Source: Voacanga thouarsii
Taxonomy: Eukaryota > Streptophyta > Magnoliopsida > Gentianales > Apocynaceae
Length of the DNA: 64,000 bases
Direction of reading: 5' to 3'
NCBI GenBank assembly: GCA_026120185.1
Contig: JANUWF010001631.1
Span: forward strand, 2,170,001 to 2,234,000
Part shown: in pieces, positions 47,863-60,310 of the stretch
Layout of the letters: each line of letters begins with the position of its first letter
How positions within the stretch are numbered: position 1 is the first letter of the stretch
The notes under the pieces: model-generated
The model's database searches: none
What the model was told of the DNA's origin: nothing
What the model saw: the letters and a program-made list of their open reading frames with translations, nothing else
Position numbers and translations under genes: made by a program

Positions 47863-49158
47863 ATGGCAAAAACAGCATACAAAAATATGAACAAAGCGTA
47901 GCAAAAGCAATTATACCTCTGTGTTTTTTAACTGTTCGTGATGGCTAAACTAACATAGTCATTTGAACTACTTCTGGCTGCAAGCTTGAAGCCTTTGGTT
48001 CTGCTCTTAGTGTCTCTGGTTGTTGTCCGGCAATCCTACGACTTTGTCTCATCCATGCAAAGCTTTCAGCCTTCCGAAATATGGCCAGTGCCTAAAACCC
48101 TGATGAAAGTAATTAGGAAGAAGGAGGATGGTCTTTGAACAATCCCCTTGCCATCTGCTAAAGAGCAGTCTAAAGAGACGACGGTTCTCTATTCTTATGT
48201 TTCCTAGAAGCACTTAGTTAACACTCACAGAGATCCTCAAAAAGAAAAAATGATGAGAGAGAAAAACTATTCAGCTTTACCCATCTTTCAGTGTGCTCTA
48301 ATCTCCTTTGATAACTCCCGATAGCTAACAAGTAAATCCTTAATCAGATTAGAAAACTTCTCAGAAGATATCACCCGATATTTTTTTGCTCTCCTCGGGG
48401 ATTAAAAATTAGAACTAAATAGAAAATAGCCAAATCTTCATGGTCCAAGTGCTATTAAGCCTAGAACGAACCAAGATTTAACCTATGGACCAATGGTCCA
48501 TTCAATTAGATTAAGCTTTTAATTAACTTAATTATTCATGGGCCTATAAGAACCTAATAACTAAATTAATTAAATAACCGAAATGGACCAGGTTAATTCT
48601 CAAGCCTTTTACCTAATTCAAACCAGGCCAATTCTAAATTATTCAACCTGGGCTACAACCCATAATAATTAATTAACTAACTGAAATAGGTTATTAAATA
48701 AGTCTCTCTTTGAACCTTTTATTTTATTCTTACCCAATAAATAAACTAGGCTACCTGAATAAAATGAAATCCATTTTATGGAAGACTAATTCCCTAACTC
48801 GAAACCATCGGGACTTATAGGCTATTCCAAGTACCAAAAGGCACATCGTCTTGGTTACTAAAATGACCAAAATACCCCTGTAATATAAATAGCTATATTT
48901 TGTATTTTAAATATTTCCTAAAATCACTAGAAGGAAATATTGACCCTAAGGACAATGCTGCATTAGCATAATCTCTGACCTACAGGTGTTATAACTAAAA
49001 TACACCTCTATACATCAAAGTTCATTTAAAAAGAAAGAGTGTACTAACACCTCTCTAAAAGACATCTATTATTCTTAGACCTCTAGTTCAATGATCCAAG
49101 AATTCCTAAAATGTATTTGCATTCTAAGGGGGCCACCATAAAGCAAACGTCCAAGTCA
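47863..49158 (-). mobile_element. family C LTR (copy C2), partial
   Basis: 48540-49158 matches 60830-61450 of the C LTR in the same orientation (shared text includes AAATATTTCCTAA, AAGGAAATATTGACC and ACCTACAGGTGT). The left part, 47863-48500, is less like the other copy. The sequence stops at 49158, where element F begins, and should resume beyond the window. The left border is not exact. Confidence 0.7.
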
Positions 49159-50144
49159 TGTTGAGTAAATGTGGAAGCTTCTTGATTTTGAAAATAGGTG
49201 ACCAACTCTCTACCAAATTCACACACACAAATGAACTAAATGCAAATACAACTAACCCAATGAGATTTGGTAAATTTAGCCTACATAAAAACACATAAAT
49301 ACCCTACTCTATTAAGAGATTAGAATAAAATGATGAGATTTGAAGGCACCTACAAACTCAACCTATGAAAAACACTAGAGAAAATACTATCACCTAAGAA
49401 TAGAGAAAGAGATTTAGACTATCCCTTTAAAGTTTAGAGACATGGAATCAAAGGTGGGACTAAGCCTTTTGATTTGGTCTTGAAATGGGAGTCAACCCTT
49501 ACACACTCTCCTCTAGAGAGAATTTGGTTTCTCTACCAAAAATATTCTAAGGCTCAAAAGTCTTACTATTATGAAAGTAAGGAGGCATATATAAAGACAA
49601 CAAACTAAACCTAGCAAATGAAAAATGTAATCTCAGCCATTCATCTCCTAAGTAAGTCCAGAATATACATATTACAAGTTAAATGTTATATGAATTAAAT
49701 TGGGAACAAAATAAAACAAAATTGAAAATTTTAAAAAAATGGGTCGTACCCGAAGTGACCTAGAGCCAAGTAGGCTTGTTGGGCCTGGTGCCGGGTGTGA
49801 TTTGTGAAATTTGGCCAATAGGCCGACTGGACTTGGCGCCAGGTGGTATTGTTAGGCCTGGTGTTAGGTGCTCTCTATTCTCTGTAGAGTATGCTTTTCT
49901 TATCTTTTCAGCTCCCTCCTGTGCTCCTTTGGCCCTCTATACCAATTGTTGTCCAAGTTTTGATCTTTTAAGCCCTTCTTTAATCCTCCATTGCTTGACA
50001 ACCTTCTTCATCATTGGCTTGGAATATTGAAATACACCATGAAGCTTCTTGAAAATGAGCTTTACCCATGGAGCCAGATGTTGTGTCTTTGTCCTCCTTC
50101 CCCCTTCTTTGGAATTGCCTTCATGCCTGGGACAATTCTTATCA
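49159..50144 (-). repeat. 3' LTR of element F
   Basis: About 986 bp, TGTTGAGTAAATG to AATTCTTATCA in the plus direction, followed by a purine-rich sense tract (about 50145-50160). GC-rich modules at 49761-49870, including CTTGGCGCCAGG (49832-49843) and CCTGGTGCCGGG (49784-49795). Confidence 0.78.
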
Positions 50145-50512
50145 TTTCACCCTTATTTGTGATAATTTGTCCTCAAATTGTCACCTACATAAAAATTTAA
50201 ACAAGGAATTTTGGATGAAGGCAAAATTTTCGTCTTTTAAACTTTGCTATGCTCATTGTTTTCTCCTTTCACTACCCACATTTTTCTTCTCATTTTACCT
50301 CCACTCTCTTTTTTATTCTCAACCCCTTGTTTGTCCCTCATTTCCTTTTTTTTTTAAAGTTGAAGAGGTCACTCTATTTTTATCTTGCTTACCTTTCCTC
50401 TGCTCAATTTAATTCCCAATCTCTTCTTTAGTTTTTCCCTCAACTTCATTTCTCTCAATCTTTTCCCTCTCTTTCTTCTCTCTTCTTTGTTTTCATTCTC
50501 CCTTAAAATATT
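50145..50512 (-). pseudogene. element F charged tail
   Basis: On the minus strand this region codes mainly for Lys, Glu and Arg codons between the protease and the polypurine tract, like the tail of E. Frames are broken. No domain known. Confidence 0.5.
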
Positions 50513-50998
50513 TTAATCTTTCAAAACCTTACTGGGGGATAAGGGTACTAAAGTGAACATTTTTCCATCTTTCTTCAATGTATGTGTGCTATCCCTCCCC
50601 TTGTGGACTACATCTCTATCAAACATCCAAGGTCTTCCTAATAAAATATGCCCAACATGCATGGGATAAACATCATACAACACTTCATCATGGTATCCCC
50701 CCATGTCAAATTCAAACTTGGCTTACTTGTTCATATTCACTTCTCCAAAATTATTCAACTAATGAAGCTTGTATAGATTAGGATTTTTTAAGGTTTCAAA
50801 CTCTAATTCCTCCACCAATGTAGCACTACTCAAGTTTTTACAACTTCCCCCATCAATAAGCACACTACATGGTTTTTTCTTGATAAGACACCTTGAAAAG
50901 AAAAATTTTTTCGTTTGCATCTCATCTCCTTCTTTACTCTCACAAACATCCCTATCTCTTCTTGCTACTCCAATCAATGGACAAATTAGCTCAATCAC
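50513..50998 (-). pseudogene. element F aspartic protease
   Basis: 50998-50759 (minus) has CSVLIDGGSCKNLSSATLVEEL, the retropepsin motif. 50704-50513 has YDVYPMHVGHILLGRPWMFDRDVVH, the usual sequence after the protease, ending in a KVLKD linker. A stop lies between them. It is the counterpart of the E protease. Confidence 0.82.
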
Positions 50999-51058
50999 TA
51001 TTCCTCCTTTATTGCCTATTCCAACCCTTTCAAGTTTCTCTTTTTCAACATCTCTTGA

Positions 51059-51420
51059 TTAATTAAGTAGAGGGTGGTCATAAGTGGTTTGCTTTAGGTC
51101 TCCTCTCCTTTGTGGTTGTTTCTCAACATTCACATGTCTTCTTTTTCTGCCTTGTGCCCCATAAAATCCCATATGTGTCAATTTGTTGGGATAAGTAGCT
51201 TTGGTGTGTCTATAGGTGAAATTTCTACTACCTTGAAACTTATTCTTCCTCCATTGTGGTTCATTAGGACAATTGTAAAGTAATGACCTTTTTCCCAACA
51301 ACTAGAGCAATCATACTTCTTTTTTTGCACATACTCCCTCTTTTTTTGCACTCCATTATTCGAATGATTTTGCAATCTACCCGTTGCTCCTTTTGGAGGT
51401 CCTCCTACAAGAATTCAATC
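51059..51420 (-). pseudogene. element F gag C-terminus with damaged zinc knuckle
   Basis: The minus frame 51375-51178 has DCSSCWEKGHYFTIV: C-SS-C-WEKG-H is a knuckle, but the last Cys is replaced, so it would not bind zinc normally. The rest of gag upstream (to about 51800) is too broken to read. Confidence 0.65.
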
Positions 51421-52586
51421 ACTCTCATCAACTATCCGCCCAATTCATCCCTTTTCATATCCACCATTCATACCTCTACTAGCACTTTCCTCTTCATCAC
51501 AATCATACAATAATACACAATCATCTTCATATTTCCCATAATCTCATTCATCCTCATTTTAGTCATCATATTCTCCTCTACTTAAACATGACATTTTATA
51601 GAAATCACTTACTTCCTGTTGACCACTCATAGAAGCTGAATCATATGAACTCTCATAAGCCAATTTTCTTTTTAAAGAGGAATTTTGAGTAGAAAAACAC
51701 ACAAAAAAGTTCCTCATTTCACTTCCTCACCTGTTTAGCACTCAATCAATGTCACTCAACCCTTGTGTTTACACACTTCTTTGGCTTTTACAAGAATGAG
51801 CTCAGACTCTTGCTTTTTTCAATCCACTCAAGTGCTTCCCAACTCTTCCTAATTCAAAGGATTTAGCTTAACTTGATAAAGTCCACTAAACTTTCAGAAA
51901 TAAGAAAAAAGGGCTCTTAGATGCAATTTATCAAACACTTAGTAGGCATCAAATGAAATAAAGAGGTCTACGCAAATTGATGCTACCACAAACATCAAGG
52001 TTCAAAATTTGATAATCAACAATCTCTCAAAGATAGGATTTCTCAAAGATAGTGAATTCAAGGAACTAGTAGTGGAAGTTAAAATGGAACAAATGCTTTC
52101 CAATCTTAAGACAAGTTCAAAGAGAAACAAACTTTTTGTGGCTACAAGAAAGATTTACCTTACTAAGAACAATCTACTATGCTAGGAGACAATGTAGTTC
52201 ATGAATAGAAGCTTGAGATAGTCATGTATGAGCAGTCACAAGTAATTAATGCAATATATCAAACACCTTGAATGCACCTCGTAACTCAACTTTGAATGGC
52301 AAATTTCAGTTTGGTTTTGGCCCCAAATCAACAAATTTTGACACCAAATGACTTCCTAAACACCAATATATCATATAGGATCAAATTCACAACATTCCTA
52401 TGGCACAAATTCAAGTTTTTAACCCACAAAAATTGCAAGAAATTTAGTTACGGGATTTCTTATGTGAAGAATTTTGTGTAGCCAATCAACTCAAATAACT
52501 TCAAATTTTCAACAATTTTAATCCTCAAAATAGCTACTCAATTATAAACCCAACATGTAAATTCAATTTCACATCAAGTTTATGGC
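51421..52586 (-). other. element F degraded gag and leader
   Basis: No intact ORF. AT-rich; the leader shares short text with the E leader. Bases 52582-52586 (ATGGC) would be the left TSD of the L LTR; its partner should be right of the window. Confidence 0.5.
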
Positions 52587-53085
52587 TGTTAGTGTTGTGC
52601 CTTGCACTTTGTATATGACACATTTATTTTATAATACAAGGCATTATTTATCTTTCAGTTTGTCTTCTTTACTTTCATTAAAATAACTGTTAGATAAAGT
52701 CCCTAGTACAACATTATATTAAGGAAATCATGATAGAGATCATGATGTGAGATTCCTACTGTACTATATTGTGTTAGTACTTAAATAATCCATAGTCGTA
52801 GTTGTAACATCCCATATTTTTACTTTCAATTGGCTACTATTTGTAATAGGATGAAAACTTGTATCGATGTCCAGAACAAAAGTTGATCGGTGTAATGGGA
52901 CGAATATTTTGGTGGAATAATATTTTGTCAGGACCTAGATGTAATTATTGAATTTGTTTTACCCATACCTTAAATTTTTAGAAGGCTACTATTATTAAGA
53001 AAATAAGAATTCAAGGGTACTCTAAAAAAAGAAATTGGTCAGTGCGATAAAACTAACGCTTTGGTGTGAATTATGTTATCCGGGG

Positions 53086-54378
53086 TGTGAAACCTGAACT
53101 AAAACCAACCCTAGAGTAAGGGATTGGGATGCATATCATATTTTTTTGCATGCATAAATATATTTTTGAATGAATTTATGTGCTTTAGGATTGTGATTTA
53201 TAGCCTAGAAGGTTTAGTTGTATTTATTGAAGGGTAAAATAGTAATTTTGCTTGAAGTAAAAAATAGGGAGATAGCTTGAAGATTAAATAGGAAGAATAT
53301 TTGGGAGAGAAAATAAGAAAAGAGTTATTGTGGTTTAGTAGTTGTGGAAAAAAATCTTGGACAATTTCGCAGCTTAGCAGGCAAAAAACCAAGCTATTTC
53401 TTCTAGCCTTCAAACCAATAATTCACCTCTGTCTTTCCTTCATAAAGAAGGCTGGAAACCAACCTTAAAGAACCCTCCAATACCTCTTCAAACTCACTGC
53501 AAGTTGGCTGGAACATTGTAGAAAAAACTGCACAAAAATTCCAGCAAACCATTCAAATGAACAACCAGAAATTCCAGCCTTGCTCCCTCTTCAAACCTTC
53601 TCCGAAACTCACTTTAATTTTCTGTGAAACCAACCTTAGTCAGCTATGAACTAAACTTCATCACCTTCTCCATTGATCTGCACGAAATGAACACCATAGC
53701 CACTCCTAAAATTCCTCCATCAATTACTCCAATCAAGTTCCTAATTAGAATTCAAAATTTCAGCAAATTGCTCCATGAAAACTTCCATGAATTAAGCTTC
53801 AAATAACTAGAAATTCTCCCACCCTTACACTCAGAATTTCAGCCACCCTATAGCTTCTTCAAAGCTCATTTATCTCAGCAAAACCCCAGCAAAATCCAGT
53901 CGGCCATAGCAGCTCTAAAAAACCTCCATCAATTAAACCACTCTACCATATCTTCTACCTAAATTCACTCCATGAATTACTCCTTTTGAAAATTCAAATG
54001 ATCAAATTTTCCTCTTCTCCTTAATCTGAAAATTCAATCACAAGAATCCCCTAACCATTTGGCCAACATCTTTAGCAAAATTCGTCCAGCTTTCTCTCCA
54101 TCCTCTTCATTTCTCCAAGAACACCAAGAACACACACCACCATCCTCCAAGCCTAAGACCACTCCAAACCTCTCCAATCCCTTCCAAAAACTCCAGATCA
54201 TGCCTACTCACCCTCTAGAGGCCATTTCTATATTTTATAACATCGAACATTGAAAACATAATTCTGCTATCGGATAAAAAACTAGAATTTTTCTTGAAGA
54301 TTCAAGAACTCTCTCAAGGTAACCAAGAACGATTTTGATCATCTTCTTTCCGTTAAACTTTAAACATAATATACTAAT

Positions 54379-54427
<49 letters not shown>

Positions 54428-56712
54428 CAAAATGGTTATTTCAACCATGACCGTTTCTCTTCTTCTTCCTTGGACAATTCAAGCCTCCTACGCGTGTGGA
54501 TCTCCTTAGATCTTCAACAAGATTGTCATCAACCAAGTATTTCTCTTTAACCCTCTTTTCAATTCTAAAAATCATGTCTCTTAGATGTTATTAGAAAAGG
54601 ATAGAATATGATTGGAGATTGAGTATGTGTTTGTATGAAGGAGTTGAGATTGGAGCATAAGCATATTTTGTCATGGTTGAGTGTTATGATATTTTGTGGT
54701 TTGATGCATGCTCTTCATGTCGTGAGTAAGTACGGATGATTAAGCATGATAGATATTATGTCACATTTGGTGAATAAGATTTTATGTTCTTGTATTCTTG
54801 TTGAAGCCATGTATATGATTATGCTTAGTAGAGATTTAGCCATATACTAGTAAGTATGGATTTAAGCCTTTATTCATGAATGAAATAGTTTGATGATTGA
54901 TGTTGGATTTTATGTTCATGATTATTGTTGGCAATAGGAGAATTATGATCATGACCTTATTGATCATAAGATATTTTAATTAGCCAATTTTATTACGTTA
55001 ATAAAAATTAAGACTATATTTTCCCTCAATAATTTCGAAAACCCTAAGAAGCCTTGGAGTTGGAATATTAAACAAAATAGTGAAATTTTAGCCAAATAAA
55101 TGATATCTTCTGTTAAAAATAATATATATACATATTTATATATAATAACAATATTAAATAAGGCCTTTTATATAAATAATAATAGGTAAAATATTGATCT
55201 AGTAGGTCATATATTCATAAATACTATTGAAATCTATTTATTATCTTTTGATCAAGATTTATTAAAATTTACTTATTATTAATTTCATTTATTAGTTATT
55301 TTCTAACTATTAATTATTAATTAAGAGATTAGTAATAATTTATTATTTATTTTAATAATATCATCCAGGACTTAGGATCCTTCATCAAATAAACCCTAGT
55401 TTATTAGTAACAAAGATTTATATTTGAACCTATAACCTCTTAGTAATTATTTTACAACCCTTAGTTATTTTATTATCAAGCTAAACTTTTTTTTTTTTTT
55501 TTTTATAAAACCTTTATCATCTAGCCTTTATTTAAGCTTAGGACATTAGGGTCATGATCGTAATAAGTTGAACTAGGATTATTTATGGAAGCAAATTTGG
55601 CTTGTGTTTACCCCATGTGGGGTTAGGTCAGCTTTGGAAGATCTTTGATTTAGCTCGAGCAAAGGATCAAGTAAGCTCCTGCATAAAACTTATTTGATGA
55701 CAAAAAGTTACTATGGCAAGCCAAATGCGGAGTGTATGGACACTCATTTTATAAAGGCAATTGAGGATTGGTTCTTTTCTTGTTTCAGTCAAGCAAATTA
55801 TTTGAAAATCAACAAGCAATTTTACTCAAACACCAAACTCTTTCTAAAACCAACTTTGACACGAACTTTAGAAACCCTTAATTGCTATTTCCAAATAAAG
55901 AGATGTTTTATCATTTTTCTCCCAAGTGGGACAATCAATGCTGAGTACTCAACAAGGGTAGACTAGTAGTACTAGTTTTGAAGTGCAAGAGCGAGTCTTC
56001 TGGCAAGAGGCCACCTCCAGAAGATGAACTCAACTTGGAGAAGCGACAGTACTACTTAGTCATGCCGGTCCGAGCTAGCAAGTTTCAGTCATGTGGACTG
56101 TGTGTTTCTGGAGTGGACAACCGGTATGTTTGGGTGTAGAGAATGAGTATCTTACCCGGTAGGCCGTACACCTACATTTTGTCAGTCTGCACAAAGTGTG
56201 GCATTCTGACCGTTATATGGACATGGGGCCCAACGTGTGGTAACCCATGGCCGCCCATTTGAGTGGTTGTATTTATTGTGCACTTGTATGGTTTGAAAAG
56301 AGGAAAATGCCACTCTTTATTTTAACCTTATTTATCGCTTGTCAGCATTTTCTCGTATGAAATTTTACAACTCGCATACATGAACTGTTTTTCTGAACAC
56401 TCAGAGGACATACGGACTTACTGAGATTTTTATCTCATCACTTTTTATGCCATGTATCAGGTCGATCCTACTATGGAGATAAGTAGCTAGAATGTTGCCT
56501 GCTTGAAGACTCTTGTTGTTTATTTTATATGTTACTTTGAGAGATGATAGTGAACAATTTATTTTGGATTTGTTCTTGAATTTTTGGGTTGTAATAAGTT
56601 TAATTTAAAGTGGTGTTTATTTTCATTTGCATGTCCTAGTTATAAAGACCCTTTGTCATTTGGACGGGGCGGCATCCCCGGCCCTATTGGGCCTAGATAG
56701 TGGGGTGTTACA
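53086..56712 (-). mobile_element. family H unit (H2), minus
   Basis: In the sense direction it starts TGTAACACCCCACTATC at 56712 and matches H1 along its length. Its end at about 53086 reads GGTTTCACA, about 20 bp short of the H1 end. Flanks CGGGG (53081-53085) and TAGGG (56713-56717) may be a decayed TSD; the family I copy at 1-740 has no insertion at this spot, which confirms the borders to within a few bases. Confidence 0.78.
54380..54424 (+). repeat. TC microsatellite in H2
   Basis: About 22 TC units at the position matching the AG run of H1 in reverse orientation. Confidence 0.95.
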
Positions 56713-57947
56713 TAGGGTATCGGGGGAATTTTCGTTATTTTGACCGTGCCCGTGACTTTTAACGTAAATTTGACCAAGTAGAAAAGGAATTGAAAATTTT
56801 GAGTGTTACCAATGGATTTAGAGGAATTTTTGGAGTTGAATAGTGAAATAAAATATTTTTTCGTTACGGACTCGATTTTGGTCAATTCTGAAGAAAATAG
56901 GAAATCGCAGTTAAAAATAGACATGTGGCATTGTGTGAATGGTGGATGAAAACTAGTGTTGAAATACCATTGGGGGAGTGAAATATTTGTGGGATTATTA
57001 AAAATAGGGAGAAAAACAAAAAGGAGAGAGAAAGAAAGAAGTGTGTGTGTTCTTGGTGTTCATGGAGCAAAATCAAGTCAAGAGATCCCACGTACAAGGT
57101 AAAATTCTATACTTCTAGAATTAAAGTTGTAGAATTTGTTACGATGATCGTTTTGATGTGAATTTTAACATAAAAATATGACTTTTCATGTATTGATTTC
57201 TTATGAAAGCTAGGGTTTGTGAGCTTTTGTATATGAACTTTATATATGCTTGTATATGTGCCGACTGCCTAATGGCCTTTGAATAATATTTTGTGCCAGA
57301 AATAACTGAATAATTATGGTAGTTTGAAGGCTTATTTTTGGCTGAAGAGGTGATCAAATTAGAGTCAAAATAGAATTTACTTGGTTGTAAAAATGGATTA
57401 AACTAGCTTTTGATTAGAAGAGATGAATTTGTGTGGAATAAGTGTGACTTATGTGAGCTACTAGAAATCTGGAAATTCATAATTAAAGATTATTTGAAAG
57501 ATTATTTAATAAATTAATGGTTCTAAGGTGTTAAAGATTAAAGGAGAACAAAGGAAAACATGAATAGTAAAAATGAGGTAAAACTACCGGGCTGTTTTTT
57601 CCTATTATCATGCCTCACAAACTAGAATTCAGGAAAAAGAATTATTCATAATTAAAATTAGGAGTCTTACGGTCATTTTGGTATATCATAGAGCAAAAAT
57701 AGAGTTGTGGATTGAAAGTTATGACTGAAACAAAATCATGTGTCAAAGCAGAAAATTTTTAGAATTTTGCTTGGAACAAGGACGAATTTAAGGATGATTA
57801 ATTGTGCGATTTTGGATGAAATAATTAGGGAAATATGAAGTGAATCCCTTGTTTATGAAGGAAAAAAGGATTTGGAAAAATAAAAACAAAAGAATCGAAC
57901 AAACGACGAAAAAATGATGTGAACGAAAGTTGAACATTTTCCTTAAC

Positions 57948-58053
57948 CGTCAGCCAACCGTTGGCCCCTATCGGCTAACCGTCGGCTAAACGTCGGTTGG
58001 ACGTCAGCTACCGGTCGGGCACGTTGGCTAGATGTCGGCCAACTATCGGTTAT
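57948..58053 (+). repeat. short degenerate tandem array in I1
   Basis: Eight or so units of 10-14 bp built on CGTCGGCTAACC or its variants (GTCAGCCAACC, ATCGGCTAACC, GTCGGTTGGA, GTCGGCCAAC). Unusually GC-rich and CpG-rich for this window. Confidence 0.75.
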
Positions 58054-58448
58054 TTTTTGATCGAACACAAATTGACCCGAAAATGATGTTTGGTGTAGGT
58101 TTAGCGATAAATGGCTAACAAAATGTAAAAAACGGTAGAGACGGTGATTAAACGGCTGTGAACGGAAAGGGTTACTTAGGACATGAGGTAAGTCCCTTTG
58201 ATTTCTAAACTCTTTTGAAAGCTAGTGTGCTTTGTTTCTCCATGAAATGCTATGTTTTATACCATTTTGGAAATCCCTGAATATGTTTAAGGTTTCTCTG
58301 AGCAAGATTTCTTTTTATGCCATTTTGGGCTTGAATGAGTTTCATAGTTGGCTTGGAAACCTTAATAGACGATTAAAACATCAATTTGTGAATTTTGTTC
58401 TATTTGGATTAAATATTTGGGATTTCAGAAAATGGTAAATTTTAGAAT

Positions 58449-58780
58449 TAGGTATTCGTAAATTGACCAGAATGCCCTTATTGGAACATTTTTTGGAAAT
58501 GTGTTTGGAAACTTTGAATTTAATCCTCTTTTCAGATTAGAATTCTAGATTTCTTGAAATGAGTTCTTTTTTAAATCGGGTATTTGGAAAATGATCCAAA
58601 TGTTCTTATTAGAATGTTTTTGACATTGGGTATTTGGTAAATGACCGAAATATCCTTATTGGAATTCTTGTGAATACTTTTCAAATCGAGTATGGGTAAG
58701 ATGACCCGAATACCGTCAGAAAATCTTTTGGAATCGGGTATGGGTAAAATGACCCGAATGCCCTTGGAATAAATTGACTA
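58449..58780 (+). repeat. diverged tandem repeats in I1
   Basis: Five units of about 45-60 bp that each contain a form of CGGGTATGGGTAAAATGACC followed by CGAATGCCCTTATTGG. Confidence 0.75.
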
Positions 58781-59851
58781 ACTTTTGGAAAAAGACTTTT
58801 GATCCCTAAAATTATTTTATTGGCTTGATGTACCATGGAATAAATTGATTGGCTCTGCAGAGCCTATGTGAATGATGATCTAACTTGCGAGTTAGTGGGA
58901 TCAAATTCTAGAAAGTGTTGTTTTGCTCCAAAAAAATGTTTTTATTTGAAAATCCTACGGGATCAAATAACCCTCTGGCCTAATCAGTCAAACGAGGTTG
59001 GTATTGGTAACGTTCAGTACTTAGCAAGGACTTTGATCTTTGTACTAGCTCATGTTAGAGGTAGACGACCCCAAGTAACCTAGCTAGTTCTGGGGATTGT
59101 CTTACTCCAAATAGGGTAATAGAACATTGAGATAAGTCATTCTAGCTAGCCGTTTAGAACTTGGCAATTGCCGCATCTGCAGGCACTTTTTATTTTGAGT
59201 CATTTGCTGGATACTGAGTGGGGACACTCGGTACATTTGACTTCTTACCGCTTCGATGGTGATTGACATTAGGATTGGGACCCCTGGCTTATGGCGGCAA
59301 GTAAAAGATTGTGTGCTACGTACACTAGGTATGTTGCGGTATACCTGAGCAGAAGTACGATGCGGGGTACTTATTCTAGCGATGCATGGTTGAGTACTGG
59401 AGGTTGCGGTCTTAGTACAATGTTACATGGCGCTGAAGGCAAGGACTGTGGGACTTGTATACAAGCTGACCTTTTATTGGAGAAGTGCCTGTAATTTGAA
59501 AATTAGCGCAATGATTTGAAAGTAAAATATAGTTTTCCAAAAATATTTGAGTTCTAATTAAACTCTTCTTTAGAGAGTTTTGGAATTGTTTTCAGTGAAC
59601 AAATGATATGCTATTCCAGAAAAGTATTATGTCTCCTATTCTTTGATAAAGCATTAGCACACACGGGACTCATTAGGTGATTCATCACTCACACGATTTT
59701 TTTAACTTACCTTTTGTAGGATCCAGAGCTAAGCGAACCTACAGATAGAAGGATGATACCACAGAGTTAGCAGTTTAGGTTTGGACAGCTTTCCTTTTAA
59801 TCATGTATTGTATTCTATTATAGATAGAGATAGCATATATGAAATCTTCTG

Positions 59852-59918
<67 letters not shown>
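59852..59918 (+). repeat. TA and TG microsatellite
   Basis: A short TA run passes into about 26 TG units with one TA interruption, near the 3' end of I1. Confidence 0.95.
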
Positions 59919-59919
<1 letters not shown>

Positions 59920-60310
59920 CCATTAGTGTGGGATATTGTTGAGTTTGGACCTTATATATCTATTTACTCTATTGTTTTCGTTATAAAGACCCCTTGTCTG
60001 GGAAACTTGTTAGGGTAACACCCGGTGTTGATATGCTTCTACTGCTATCTTTAGTAGGGGTGTTACAGTAGTATTAATGAGATAGGACATCATTAATGCG
60101 TTAAGACTAGGACGTGTTAGACTTCCTGATCTGATCAGGTGGTGGTTCTCATAATCGTGTGTATTGAGATACTCAAAGTTAACACATGAATGTTTGTTAA
60201 TAGAACAAGTACATTAGATGATCTGGGTATGAGATAATCACATGGATAACTATGTAGTACCAGTGATAGAATCTCGTTATAGCAAACGTGCAGGTATCCT
60301 TTGACTTGAG

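Larger units (their letters stand above)
49159..52586 (-). mobile_element. element F, gypsy-type with gag and protease only (3' part)
   Basis: 3' LTR 49159-50144, then on the minus strand a charged tail, protease, degraded gag with zinc knuckle, and leader. Same layout as E but clearly a different family by LTR sequence. No RT or integrase text. The 5' part is interrupted at 52587 by an L LTR and its 5' LTR must lie right of the window. Confidence 0.82.
52803..60067 (+). mobile_element. family I unit, probable solo gypsy LTR (I1), split by H2
   Basis: TSD GTAGT at 52798-52802 and 60068-60072. Ends TGTAACATCCC and AGGGGTGTTACA. Without H2 it is about 3.63 kb. Non-coding; short frames at 58232-58438, 58868-59083 and 59291-59494 resemble nothing known. 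It includes two short-repeat arrays (57948-58053, 58449-58780) and a TA/TG run (59852-59918). Confidence 0.85.
52587..60310 (+). mobile_element. family L LTR, interrupted twice
   Basis: Pieces 52587-52802 and 60073-60310 cover the first 450 or so bases of the L LTR. Unit I1 is inserted between them. At 60311 a C LTR interrupts it again, so the rest should lie right of the window. About 17 bp of the usual head (the GAGGCAATCACTTG part) are deleted. Confidence 0.9.

Noticed and set aside
57948..58053. CRISPR-like array
   Set aside because: Units are 10-14 bp, degenerate and without spacers; the genome is a plant's.
58232..59494. Possible host exons in the right part of I1
   Set aside because: Short frames only, without splice-linked continuity or known domains, and inside a unit bounded by a TSD.
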